This document shows positions 39,612-47,230 of a stretch of DNA of 64,000 nt, piece after piece. Below the pieces are notes generated by a model, which worked only from the letters and a program-made list of their open reading frames with translations, did no database searches and had not been told where the DNA came from. The position numbers and the translations under genes were made by a program. This DNA is from Fulvivirga imtechensis AK7 (GTDB lineage: Bacteria; Bacteroidota; Bacteroidia; Cytophagales; Cyclobacteriaceae): positions 1 to 64,000 of the forward strand of contig NZ_AMZN01000069.1 in NCBI RefSeq assembly GCF_000331535.1, read 5' to 3'. The number at the start of each line of letters is the position of its first letter. Positions within the stretch are counted from its first letter, which is position 1.

Positions 39612-40232
39612 ATGAATATTTATATTGAAAAATTAGACATTAGTGTGAAAAAATTTCATCTACATTGTCATGATTTAAATTTTGATGTAGGTGATACTTT
39701 TCTGATAACTGCACCGAATGGAAGTGGCAAGAGTATGTTTCTAAAGGGGATAGTCGGGTTGGTGAAAACCAGCTATAGAAAGATCAAAATTAATGGTGTA
39801 TACACAAATGAATTAAACTTATCAAAAGTTATTGCGGCATATCTTGGAGAGGAATTTTTAATTCCATTTTACGAACCAATGGAATACTTCGAGTTGATCG
39901 GGAAAATAAAAGGCTTGGATGATTCTCAGATTAAGTTCGCAGTAGAGGGTATTAGCAAAATGTTTAATCAGGAGTGGCCTAAGAAATTTATCCGAGATTT
40001 ATCGACTGGTATGAAAAAGAAGGTGGGTTTGGCTGGGAGCTTGATAGGAAATCCTCAAATAATTATGTGGGATGAACCTTTTGAAAATGTAGATGATGAA
40101 GCACAGTGTTTACTTAGACAATTTATAGAAAACGATAAACGACTTATAATTTATTCCTCTCCCGTCAGGGACAACCTACCGCTTTCCAGAGTATTAGGTA
40201 TTGAATCCGGGAGAGTTTTAATAGAACAGTAA
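39612..40232 (+). CDS. ABC transporter ATP-binding protein
   Basis: This is a stand-alone nucleotide-binding subunit of 206 residues. Walker A is APNGSGKSMFLKGIVG near residue 35, the signature is IRDLSTGMKKKVGLAGSLIG near 131 (LSTGM in place of LSGGQ), and Walker B is IIMWDEPFENVDDEA near 152. The switch-His region reads LIIYSSPVRDN, with no clear His. It resembles the small ATPases of ABC-2 type lantibiotic-immunity and export systems. It sits between membrane-protein genes and probably energises them. Confidence 0.9.
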   Translation: MNIYIEKLDISVKKFHLHCHDLNFDVGDTFLITAPNGSGKSMFLKGIVGLVKTSYRKIKINGVYTNELNLSKVIAAYLGEEFLIPFYEPMEYFELIGKIKGLDDSQIKFAVEGISKMFNQEWPKKFIRDLSTGMKKKVGLAGSLIGNPQIIMWDEPFENVDDEAQCLLRQFIENDKRLIIYSSPVRDNLPLSRVLGIESGRVLIEQ

Positions 40233-40245
40233 GTATTTAGGTACC

Positions 40246-40818
40246 TTGAAGGCATATCTGTACATATATAAGATACTTGGTGATTACATCCGGAGAGTTG
40301 TTGCAAATTTTTTGTTTCAATTTTTCATTCTCCGGTACATAGAAATTACCTCCATATTGATAGCTGCTGTTGCCAGTGATATGTCTGAATCCAATGCAAA
40401 TATTATTCTCGGAGTTGTTGCTTTAATTCAATTATTTCCATCTCTAATGATGAATGAAGGTTATGTTAAGGTTATACCGTATATAAGAGTTATTTATCTT
40501 AATAAGAACGTGGTTCCTTTTTACCTACTCCTCAATACCGTAATCCCATTTATGATATATCTAATGTTACTTCTATTGGCTGACCCTGGGTCGCACATCT
40601 TCCAAGATATTAGTTTAATGTCTATTGTACTGTTTAATAATGCAATGTTTGCTCATTTTCTACATATTTTTTCATTTTCTATTAGGGATAGCATGTTGTA
40701 TTTACCCATCATGGTTGCCATTTACTTGATTGTGTTTATTCAGATTAATTTACTAGCAGCTCTTCCATTCACCGCAATGGCCATAACACTATTCATAATT
40801 AAAATCCGAAACTATTAA
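40246..40818 (+). CDS. Integral membrane protein of the peptide ABC module
   Basis: The product has 190 residues with about five hydrophobic spans (NFLFQFFILRYIEITSILIA near 22, NIILGVVALIQLFPSLMM near 52, VVPFYLLLNTVIPFMIYLMLLLL near 86, and two more after 120). The start is a TTG at 40246, since no fitting ATG precedes the first helix. The sequence does not point to a named family. Position between the ATPase and another membrane protein suggests it is a permease half. Confidence 0.62.
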   Translation: MKAYLYIYKILGDYIRRVVANFLFQFFILRYIEITSILIAAVASDMSESNANIILGVVALIQLFPSLMMNEGYVKVIPYIRVIYLNKNVVPFYLLLNTVIPFMIYLMLLLLADPGSHIFQDISLMSIVLFNNAMFAHFLHIFSFSIRDSMLYLPIMVAIYLIVFIQINLLAALPFTAMAITLFIIKIRNY

Positions 40819-40831
40819 ATATCAATTATAT

Positions 40832-41467
40832 ATGAAGTTGAATACCTTTTACCTGTTTGGGCTCCTTATTTTATCGTCAATTATACTTGGTGTTTTATTG
40901 GACAAAATTATACTTACGGATGAGGTTTTAGTTAATGGTTTTTACAATCAGCTGAGCTTGAGTAAAATAGAAGAACTAATTGATTACAAGGCCCGTCTGT
41001 CCTGGATAAACTACATGGTTCTTCCTGTATTTTACTTCGTCAAAATCCTTCTCATTGGTATTTGGATACTTAGCTGGACAATATTTTTTGGTCATAAAAT
41101 TAGCTTTAGAGAGATTTTAAGGGTGGTAATAAAAGCTGAATTCGTCTGGTTGATTCCTTCTTTAATTACCCTTATATGGTTTCATTTTATCGATACAAGT
41201 TACACACTTGTTGATATACAATATTTTCAGCCGCTTTCATTATTGAATTTTTTTAGCGTATCAGAGGTGGAAAATTGGCTTATTTTTCCATTACAAGCGC
41301 TTAGTTTATTTCAGGTGGCTTATATAATTTTCTTGGCGATTGGAATCAAGCAGGTTTTAAGCACTAATTATAATGCAGCTTTAACCTTTACTATTCCAGT
41401 TTATGGCTCGGCACTTATAACTTGGATTGTATTTATTACTTTTTTAAGTATGAACCTGGCCGCCTAG
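40832..41467 (+). CDS. Integral membrane protein of the peptide cluster
   Basis: The product has 211 residues with about five membrane spans: LFGLLILSSIILGVLLDKII at 9-28, INYMVLPVFYFVKILLIGIWIL near 59, AEFVWLIPSLITLIWF near 97, LFQVAYIIFLAIGIKQVL near 158, then VYGSALITWIVFITFLSM at the end. The layout resembles Yip1-like membrane proteins, but this is only an impression. Its TAG stop abuts the ATG of the thioredoxin-like gene (no gap), so the two are translationally coupled. Confidence 0.62.
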   Translation: MKLNTFYLFGLLILSSIILGVLLDKIILTDEVLVNGFYNQLSLSKIEELIDYKARLSWINYMVLPVFYFVKILLIGIWILSWTIFFGHKISFREILRVVIKAEFVWLIPSLITLIWFHFIDTSYTLVDIQYFQPLSLLNFFSVSEVENWLIFPLQALSLFQVAYIIFLAIGIKQVLSTNYNAALTFTIPVYGSALITWIVFITFLSMNLAA

Positions 41468-41944
41468 ATGAAAAAGAAGGCAATTCTTACTTTAGCTTTT
41501 TTGTTATTGTTGACTATTGGATGGGTAGGGTTTAAGGGAATTCGAAGACTCAACAAAAAGGCGGCGATCGAAAAAAAACAAGGTGACCTCTCATTGATGT
41601 TAAATCAAATCAATCAGGCTGATACTGATATCACCCCTACAACCATTCTTATCTTTTTTAATAGCGAATGCGAGCACTGCCAAGAGGAAATCAAGGAGGT
41701 CAGTAAAAACATTGGTGAATTAAAAAAGTATCAATTGTTTCTAATTTCCTATGAACCAGAAAATGAAGCTCTTGCTTTTTTAAGTAGGTATAACCTATCC
41801 AATTTCTATCTTAAATCCTCCCCTGAAAAAGTGATTTCTGCATTTGAGGGTAGTGTCCCTCAAACACTTATTTATAAAAAAGGTAAGCTGATCCAACATT
41901 TCAAGGGAGAAGTAAAAATCGAGACTATTTTAGATCTTTTATAA
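41468..41944 (+). CDS. Membrane-anchored thioredoxin-like protein (CEHC)
   Basis: The product has 158 residues with an N-terminal anchor or signal (AILTLAFLLLLTIGWVGF, residues 5-22) and a thioredoxin fold outside. The redox motif CEHC is at 68-71 in LIFFNSECEHCQEEI, and a cis-Pro loop follows (SVPQTLIY near 130). It would act in the periplasm. Its place 5 bp before the C39 transporter gene, in a cluster whose peptide has exactly two cysteines, suggests it handles the peptide's thiols or keeps the transporter's cysteines reduced. Confidence 0.85.
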   Translation: MKKKAILTLAFLLLLTIGWVGFKGIRRLNKKAAIEKKQGDLSLMLNQINQADTDITPTTILIFFNSECEHCQEEIKEVSKNIGELKKYQLFLISYEPENEALAFLSRYNLSNFYLKSSPEKVISAFEGSVPQTLIYKKGKLIQHFKGEVKIETILDLL

Positions 41945-41949
41945 CGGTA

Positions 41950-44106
41950 ATGAACCTATCCAAGCTTAACAAAAAGTTTATTCTACAGCACGGTCAATCG
42001 GATTGTGGGCCAGCTTGTCTTGCTTCTATTATACAATTTCATGGCGGAAATCGATCTTTGGATGAGATTAGAAGAGTAACAGGAACCAGTCAAAAAGGAA
42101 CAAAACTATTAGGACTTTATCAAGGGGCGAGGCAATTAGGTTTCGATGTGATAGGATTGGAAGCTGAAGGGATAACTAATCTTAGTGAACTTGATCAGCC
42201 GGCTATCCTACATGTCACACTTGAAAATCGTTTACTTCATTACATAGTATTTTATGGGTTTGTTGATGATAAAATGATCATTGGTGATCCCAGAAAGGGC
42301 ATTAGCTTGTGGAGCCCTGAACAACTACGGGAAGTTTGGCTGAGCAAGTCTCTGCTAAAGCTTGTGCCAAACCAAGATTTTAAAAAAGTACGAAAAAGGC
42401 GTTGGAGATTTCCCCAGTTAGTTGCGTGGATAAAAGAGGATATTAATATTCTAATGACTTCTCTATTTTTAGGAGTGTTAATTGCTATTTTCTCTCTTGC
42501 CACCTCTATTTTTATTCAAAAATTGATTGATGTAATCCTGCCCACAAAAGAAGTTATGAAGTTGCTCGTTGGAATAGTTTTATTTGGGTTTATTCTTTTG
42601 GCCAAGGCGGCTTTAAATTTTGTGCGCTCAACTTTCTTAATCACACAAAGTAGGGATTTTAATAACCGAATGATCGGTTATTTCTTTAAGTCGTTGCTGT
42701 GCCTTCCCAAACCGTTTTTTGATTCAAAAAAAATTGGAGAGATGATTGCTCGCATGAATGATGCTCGAAGGATTCAATTGGTAGTTAGCAATCTTGCTGG
42801 GAATATTATAATTGAGGGCTTAGTAGCGATGGCGTCATTAGCCGGGGTATTTTTTTATTCCTGGCAGGTTGGTATTCTTGTTTTTTCTCTTTTACCCATC
42901 TATATAGTTATTCTTAGGAATTTAAATAAACCCATCATTACTGCCCAAAAAGATGTGATGATTAAGCATGCTTTAAATGAAGGTAACTATATAGATGTAA
43001 TAAGCGGCATTTCTGAAATAAAAGCAACAGCAACAACTGAACTATTCCATGGGGCTACCAGCTTAATTTATAGGATTTTTCAGGATAGTATCTTCAAACT
43101 TGGGAAGATCCAAATTAAATTTAACCTTAGAACCGAGCTTGCGGGAGTGTTATTGATGCTCGCTGTAATGTCATTTTCTGCCTATTTAGTGATTGCAGAT
43201 CATCTTATGCTAGGGGTAATGATGGCTGTTTTGTCACTGTCCAGTTCCATTGGACCTTCGTTAGCGAAGCTAGCGGCCTTCAATATACAGTTTCAGGAAG
43301 CGAAAGTAGCTTTTAAGCGAATGGAAGAGTTTACAATGGTTGAAAAGGAAATGAATGACGGTGAACCTGCTAACAGTATCGTACCCATGGAAATAAAAAA
43401 CTTGTCTTTCAACTTTCCCGGATCACTTCCATTACTAAAAGACATAAGTTTGAAAATTGAACAAGGAAGGATTACTATGCTGTTAGGTGAAAGTGGAGTG
43501 GGGAAGAGTACCATTCTACAACTCATTCAGCGTTTTTATGAACCTGTATCTGGACAAATTCAGGCAAATGGCAAGAAAATAAACACAATACAGCTGGATT
43601 CATATAGAAAGCAGATAGCGGTAGTATCTCAGGAGATTAAGATCTTCAACAATTATTTACTATTCAATATTGCCTTATCAGAAGATCCGAAAATTCTGGA
43701 ACATGTTCCCATATGGTGCCAAGAAAATGGATTTGATCAATTTTTTTCCAAATTTCCACAAGGCTATATGACTTTACTTGGAGAAGAAGGTGCCAATATA
43801 TCAGGAGGACAGAGACAACTTGTTGGTCTTGCTCGTGCACTTTTTAGAAAACCGGATATTTTACTAATAGATGAAGGTACCTCTGCTATGGATAGACGCA
43901 CTGAGAACTTTATTTTAGAAATGTTACTTTCCTTTAAGGAAGAAATGGCCATACTCTTGGTTACACACCGAATAAAAACTGCCTCCATAGCGGACCACAT
44001 CTATATTTTAGAGAATGGAACAGTGGTTTCGCAAGGAACTCCGGAGAGCCTGATGCTATTCGATAATTTTTATAGCGAATCTTATAGGGAACTCTTATCA
44101 AGTTAA
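41950..44106 (+). CDS. Peptidase C39-containing ABC transporter (PCAT)
   Basis: This transporter cuts double-glycine leaders and exports the core peptide. The 718-residue product has a C39 peptidase domain at 1-135 with Gln13, Cys19 (QSDCGPACL), a His in LLHYIVFYGF near 97 and Asp in IIGDP. Six membrane spans follow (about 165-440), then the ATPase with Walker A GESGVGKSTIL near 517, signature NISGGQRQLVGLARALF near 620, and Walker B ILLIDEGTSAMDRRTE near 640 (Gly-Thr-Ser-Ala-Met replacing the common AlaThrSerAlaLeu). All catalytic residues look intact, so it should process the precursor encoded upstream. No HlyD-type adaptor gene is adjacent. Confidence 0.94.
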   Translation: MNLSKLNKKFILQHGQSDCGPACLASIIQFHGGNRSLDEIRRVTGTSQKGTKLLGLYQGARQLGFDVIGLEAEGITNLSELDQPAILHVTLENRLLHYIVFYGFVDDKMIIGDPRKGISLWSPEQLREVWLSKSLLKLVPNQDFKKVRKRRWRFPQLVAWIKEDINILMTSLFLGVLIAIFSLATSIFIQKLIDVILPTKEVMKLLVGIVLFGFILLAKAALNFVRSTFLITQSRDFNNRMIGYFFKSLLCLPKPFFDSKKIGEMIARMNDARRIQLVVSNLAGNIIIEGLVAMASLAGVFFYSWQVGILVFSLLPIYIVILRNLNKPIITAQKDVMIKHALNEGNYIDVISGISEIKATATTELFHGATSLIYRIFQDSIFKLGKIQIKFNLRTELAGVLLMLAVMSFSAYLVIADHLMLGVMMAVLSLSSSIGPSLAKLAAFNIQFQEAKVAFKRMEEFTMVEKEMNDGEPANSIVPMEIKNLSFNFPGSLPLLKDISLKIEQGRITMLLGESGVGKSTILQLIQRFYEPVSGQIQANGKKINTIQLDSYRKQIAVVSQEIKIFNNYLLFNIALSEDPKILEHVPIWCQENGFDQFFSKFPQGYMTLLGEEGANISGGQRQLVGLARALFRKPDILLIDEGTSAMDRRTENFILEMLLSFKEEMAILLVTHRIKTASIADHIYILENGTVVSQGTPESLMLFDNFYSESYRELLSS

Positions 44107-44553
44107 TAAGTTGGTTATGTCCTAATGGTCGATCGGGTATTCTGTACCCCTGAGTGACTTTGAATCTAGGACTGTTGCGAGGAACACAACCGTGTAGAAG
44201 GCATAAGTGACACTATAGCTGAACACTTGTGCATATGTTTAATAACGTGGGTTTGAGTTGAAACGATTGGGAAATGACGTTATCCTGCATGTCCCGAGCT
44301 AATTCCCTGGGAGGCAACCCACAACCTTTAGTTGATTTTGTGTATAATGACATAGCTACCTGAACGGCCCCTGAACGGCCTTGAGAAATGACATTCCGCT
44401 GACAGCCAAATCCTTTAGCAATGGCCGTAGGAATTTTAATGGGACATGTAAATTCTATCACTCACATTGTTTAATCCCCGTTTTCCACCGAGTTTTGGGT
44501 GAGGGGTCCCTTCCACTTCTGGATGACTCTGCTTTTAAGGTATATGTTAATTT
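44107..44553. repeat. Repeat-rich gap with an inverted family B/C copy
   Basis: No gene is visible. From about 44236 to 44440 the sequence is a diverged reverse-complement match to 57691-57877. Shared parts include TCAAGGCCGTTC, AGCTATGTCATTAT, AAAATCAACTAAA and GCAGGAT, and the outer end resembles AACGTGAGTTCGATATA. The motif AGCTGAACACTTGTGC at about 44217 recurs as CGCTGAACACTTGTGC at about 44889. Confidence 0.65.
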
Positions 44554-44775
44554 AACGTAAGTTCGATATAGTAGAACCGATTAAATTGTATTCGTATCCA
44601 AAAATAACCTAAAACCCTCTTTTAAGGTCCCCGAACTTGCCTTCGGGGAGGCTGAAGAATCTTACTAAGTTCAAGGATACTACCAGCAACATAGGAAGAT
44701 CCTTCTCCCGAAAGCCTTAAAGCCTTCGGGATAGGATGACTGCCTTTTTTAAGCATTTTATATCGAACTCAAGTT
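44554..44775. repeat. Family B inverted-terminus repeat, copy 1
   Basis: This 222-bp element has ends AACGTAAGTTCGATATA and TATATCGAACTCAAGTT, which are near-perfect inverted repeats. The interior carries ACCTAAAACCCTCTTTTAAGG and an AGCCTTAAAGCCTTCGGG block and matches the copy at 62741-62935 in reverse orientation. Confidence 0.85.
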
Positions 44776-44871
44776 ATTTAATAACACGTCCAGGATAAAA
44801 AGTACAAGGCATGGATCTTCAGTTTTTATCTGTAAAAGAGCTGTGAGGCTGAAGATTGGAAATTGATACAA

Positions 44872-44905
44872 GGCACAAGTGAGGCTATCGCTGAACACTT
44901 GTGCC
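44872..44905 (-). terminator. Hairpin after the tonB gene
   Basis: GGCACAAGTG (44872-44881) and CACTTGTGCC (44896-44905) form a perfect 10-bp stem with a 14-nt loop just beyond the stop of the minus-strand tonB gene. The T-run is weak, so termination is only likely. Confidence 0.5.
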
Positions 44906-44917
44906 AGGTAAAATAGC

Positions 44918-45592
44918 TTAGTTTAGCTGAAAAGCTATTCGTATCATGATCCTTTGACTTACGGGAACGCCTCTCTGCCTAGGCGGATTCCAATCCGGTG
45001 CATTTTGCAGAATTCGTACAGCTTCTTCGTCGCAGCCAGCGCCTATGCCTCGTGCTATTTGTATATCTTTGACTTTACCATCTCGATCGACTACAAACTG
45101 TACAAACACTTTGCCTTCGATACCCATTCTCCGTGCCTGTGGGGGATAACGTAAATTTTTGGCCACATATTCATAGAAGGCTGCATATCCACCTTTAGGA
45201 GTTGCAGGTTCTTCAACAATTTGGAATATTTCCTCTGCCACCTCTTCTTCAGGCGCCTCCTCTATGATGATGTCTTCGATCACCTTTTCCTCAGTGATTT
45301 CCACATCCAGGTCTATTTCTATTTCTTCTTCAATCTCTTCTTCATCAGGCACTTCTATGATCTCGGGTTGTTGGATCTTGGGAGGTGGGGGAGGTGGCTG
45401 TTCAGTGGGTGGTATTTCCAGCAGGTCTTCGAAGTCGTCCTGTACCTGTCCCAGGTCAACGAAGTTACCGGTATCATAATTGCGCCATTCGAAAGCGCAA
45501 ACTGTTAGAGCGAGTGCCACGAGCAGTCCAATCTGAAAGAAGAGCCCTGCTTTTTTATGCACATCTGCAGAGGAATGTTTTTTTATCTCCAT
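44918..45592 (-). CDS. tonB: TonB family energy transducer (copy 1)
   Basis: TonB passes proton-motive force to outer-membrane TonB-dependent receptors. The 224-residue product has one N-terminal membrane span (FFQIGLLVALALTVCAFEW, about 18-36) and a Pro-rich segment (EQPPPPPPKIQQPEI). A very acidic Glu-rich linker (about 80-125) follows. The C-terminal TonB domain shows YPPQARRMGIEGKVFVQFVVDRDGKVKD and GIGAGCDEEAVR in consecutive blocks. It is a tandem paralogue of the next gene, with the same length and an almost identical linker. Two palindromes abut its start codon. Confidence 0.93.
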   Translation of the reverse strand: MEIKKHSSADVHKKAGLFFQIGLLVALALTVCAFEWRNYDTGNFVDLGQVQDDFEDLLEIPPTEQPPPPPPKIQQPEIIEVPDEEEIEEEIEIDLDVEITEEKVIEDIIIEEAPEEEVAEEIFQIVEEPATPKGGYAAFYEYVAKNLRYPPQARRMGIEGKVFVQFVVDRDGKVKDIQIARGIGAGCDEEAVRILQNAPDWNPPRQRGVPVSQRIMIRIAFQLN

Positions 45593-45628
45593 AACTAATT
45601 ATTTAGTTATAAAACTAATGAATTAGTT
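45593..45628. promoter_or_regulatory. Two AACTAA-N4-TTAGTT palindromes at a tonB start
   Basis: AACTAATTATTTAGTT (45593-45608) and AACTAATGAATTAGTT (45613-45628) share arms and are centred 20 bp apart. They begin one base from the minus-strand start codon. They could be operators for a dimeric regulator or leader RNA hairpins that cover the start. Confidence 0.55.
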
Positions 45629-45633
45629 GTTTA

Positions 45634-45667
45634 AATCAAAAAGAAGCCCGGATTTTTACTCCGGGCT
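45634..45667 (-). terminator. Intrinsic terminator after tonB copy 2
   Basis: On the minus strand AGCCCGG (45667-45661) and CCGGGCT (45651-45645) form a 7-bp stem with a 9-nt loop, followed by TCTTTTTGAT. Confidence 0.8.
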
Positions 45668-45673
45668 CTTAAT

Positions 45674-46348
45674 TTATCCTAGTTTAAAGGTAATTGGCAA
45701 AATAATTCTTTGCTTTACAGGTTTACCTCTTTGCTTCGGAGGGCTCCATTTTGGCGCGCCTTGAATAACACGCACAGCCTCCTCGTCACAACCTGCACCA
45801 ATACCTTTAACGGCTTGTACTTCTGTAAGAGTTCCGTCTTTATCTACAACAAACTGTACATATACTTTACCCTCAATACCCATACGTCTGGCCTGGGCAG
45901 GATACTTTAGTTTGTCAGCCACATATTTGTAGAAAGCTTCATAGCCACCAGGAGGTGTCGCAGGGTCTTCCACAATCATGAAAACTTCCTCGGCTACTTC
46001 TTCTTCCGGAGCCTCTTCCACAATAATATCTTCTATCACTTTTTCCTCTGTGATCTCTACGTCAAGGTCTACTTCAATTTCTTCTTCTATCTCTTCCTCA
46101 TCAGGAACCTCGATAATTTCCGGCTGCTGGATCTTTGGCGGAGGGGGAGGTGGTTGCTCCGTTGGCGGTATTTCCAACAGGTCTTCGAAATCGTCCTGTA
46201 CCTGACCTAAGTCAACAAGATCTCCTTCATCATAATTCTTCCATTCGAAAGCCAGTACCACGAGGCACATGCTAACAAGGAGACCTATGTTAAAAAGGAG
46301 TCCTGATTTTTTATTCAGGTCAGCTTTTTCTGTCTTTTTAGCTTCCAT
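45674..46348 (-). CDS. tonB: TonB family energy transducer (copy 2)
   Basis: The product has 224 residues with the same plan as its neighbour: membrane span at about 18-36 (LLFNIGLLVSMCLVVLAFEW), EQPPPPPPKIQQPEIIEVPDE linker start, Glu-rich stretch, then the C-terminal domain (YPAQARRMGIEGKVYVQFVVDKDGTLTEV and GIGAGCDEEAVRVIQG in consecutive blocks). Differences from copy 1 cluster in the C-terminal domain, where receptors are contacted. It has its own promoter-like site and terminator, so the two are probably separate transcription units. Confidence 0.93.
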   Translation of the reverse strand: MEAKKTEKADLNKKSGLLFNIGLLVSMCLVVLAFEWKNYDEGDLVDLGQVQDDFEDLLEIPPTEQPPPPPPKIQQPEIIEVPDEEEIEEEIEVDLDVEITEEKVIEDIIVEEAPEEEVAEEVFMIVEDPATPPGGYEAFYKYVADKLKYPAQARRMGIEGKVYVQFVVDKDGTLTEVQAVKGIGAGCDEEAVRVIQGAPKWSPPKQRGKPVKQRIILPITFKLG

Positions 46349-46391
46349 TATTAATGTACTCTTTATTTAAAATTAGAATGAGTCGTGTTTT

Positions 46392-46399
46392 CAAATATA
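46392..46399 (-). promoter_or_regulatory. -7 promoter element for tonB copy 2
   Basis: On the minus strand TATATTTG (46399-46392) matches TAnnTTTG, 44 bp before the start codon. No good TTTG is found at the standard distance upstream, so this is a weaker call. Confidence 0.4.
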
Positions 46400-46420
46400 C
46401 AAAACTTAATTAATTTTCTA

Positions 46421-46789
46421 TCAAGCTTTGTATTTATTGCGTATATAAAACAAGCACAGTCCCAAAAAAGATCCGGCTATATTTGCCAGAGCATCATACA
46501 TTTCCATCGATCTGCCGGGTATTACGGCCTGTGCCAGTTCGATCAGAAACCCATACAGCGCTGAAAGTATAACACCCAAGGTAAGCATACTGTTTCGCTT
46601 GATATGGTCTTTCCTGCTTTCATACAGGCCGCTGATCAGGAGAAAGGCCAATACAAAGAAGACAAACCCATGCCCTAGTTTGTCGTATGAAAAAAGGGTA
46701 AGATCGGGTACTGATTCACCGGGTGTCAGCGTAAGTACAAGTATTACTATGGCCCACAGAATTGACCCGATCAGATATTTATTGGGCAT
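46421..46789 (-). CDS. VanZ family membrane protein
   Basis: The product is a small integral membrane protein of 122 residues with about four spans, including LIGSILWAIVILVLTLTPGESVPD at the start (the typical VanZ opening), FSYDKLGHGFVFFVLAFLLISGL near 30-55, and GVILSALYGFLIELAQAVIPGRSMEMYDALANIAGSFLG near 72-110. VanZ-like proteins are linked to teicoplanin resistance in one case, but most have no known function. It starts 2 bp after the gcvH stop and is probably co-transcribed with it. Confidence 0.88.
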   Translation of the reverse strand: MPNKYLIGSILWAIVILVLTLTPGESVPDLTLFSYDKLGHGFVFFVLAFLLISGLYESRKDHIKRNSMLTLGVILSALYGFLIELAQAVIPGRSMEMYDALANIAGSFLGLCLFYIRNKYKA

Positions 46790-46791
46790 TA

Positions 46792-47172
46792 TCAGGCGCC
46801 TATTACCTCTTTATAAGCGTCAGCATCCAACAGTTCATCCAGTTGGCTTTGGTCTGACATCCTGATCTTTATCATCCAACCTTTCTCATAAGGATCTTCG
46901 TTTACAAGTTCAGGAGAACCCTCGAGGTCGGTATTCACTTCTTCCACAGTACCGCTTACGGGCATGAACAGGTCAGAAACTGTTTTTACTGCTTCCACAG
47001 TACCAAATACTTCGCCTTGTTCAATGTCTTCTCCTTCTGTTTCGATTTCAACATAAACGATATCGCCAAGTTCTCCCTGAGCAAAATCTGTGATTCCTAC
47101 TGTAGCAATGTCTCCATCAACTTTGATCCATTCGTGATCTTTGGTGTATTTCAATGATTGAGGTATGTTCAT
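46792..47172 (-). CDS. gcvH: Glycine cleavage system H protein
   Basis: This is the lipoyl carrier that shuttles the aminomethyl group between the P, T and L proteins in glycine breakdown. The 126-residue product has [35 protein letters not shown] at the start. The lipoylated Lys sits in [18 protein letters not shown] near residue 63, followed by [14 protein letters not shown]. The P, T and L genes are not in the window. It leads into vanZ with a 2-bp gap. Confidence 0.96.
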   Translation of the reverse strand: MNIPQSLKYTKDHEWIKVDGDIATVGITDFAQGELGDIVYVEIETEGEDIEQGEVFGTVEAVKTVSDLFMPVSGTVEEVNTDLEGSPELVNEDPYEKGWMIKIRMSDQSQLDELLDADAYKEVIGA

Positions 47173-47197
47173 TATGTTTTTTGGTTAATTTTTGATT

Positions 47198-47228
47198 CAA
47201 AAATACATTCTTTTTCCTAATGCGAAAA
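47198..47228 (-). promoter_or_regulatory. Promoter for gcvH-vanZ
   Basis: On the minus strand TTTT (47228-47225), 19 nt and TATTTTTG (47205-47198) match the Bacteroidota consensus with one -33 change. The site begins at the sprA stop codon region, so gcvH need not depend on the sprA transcript. Confidence 0.6.
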
Positions 47229-47230
47229 TA

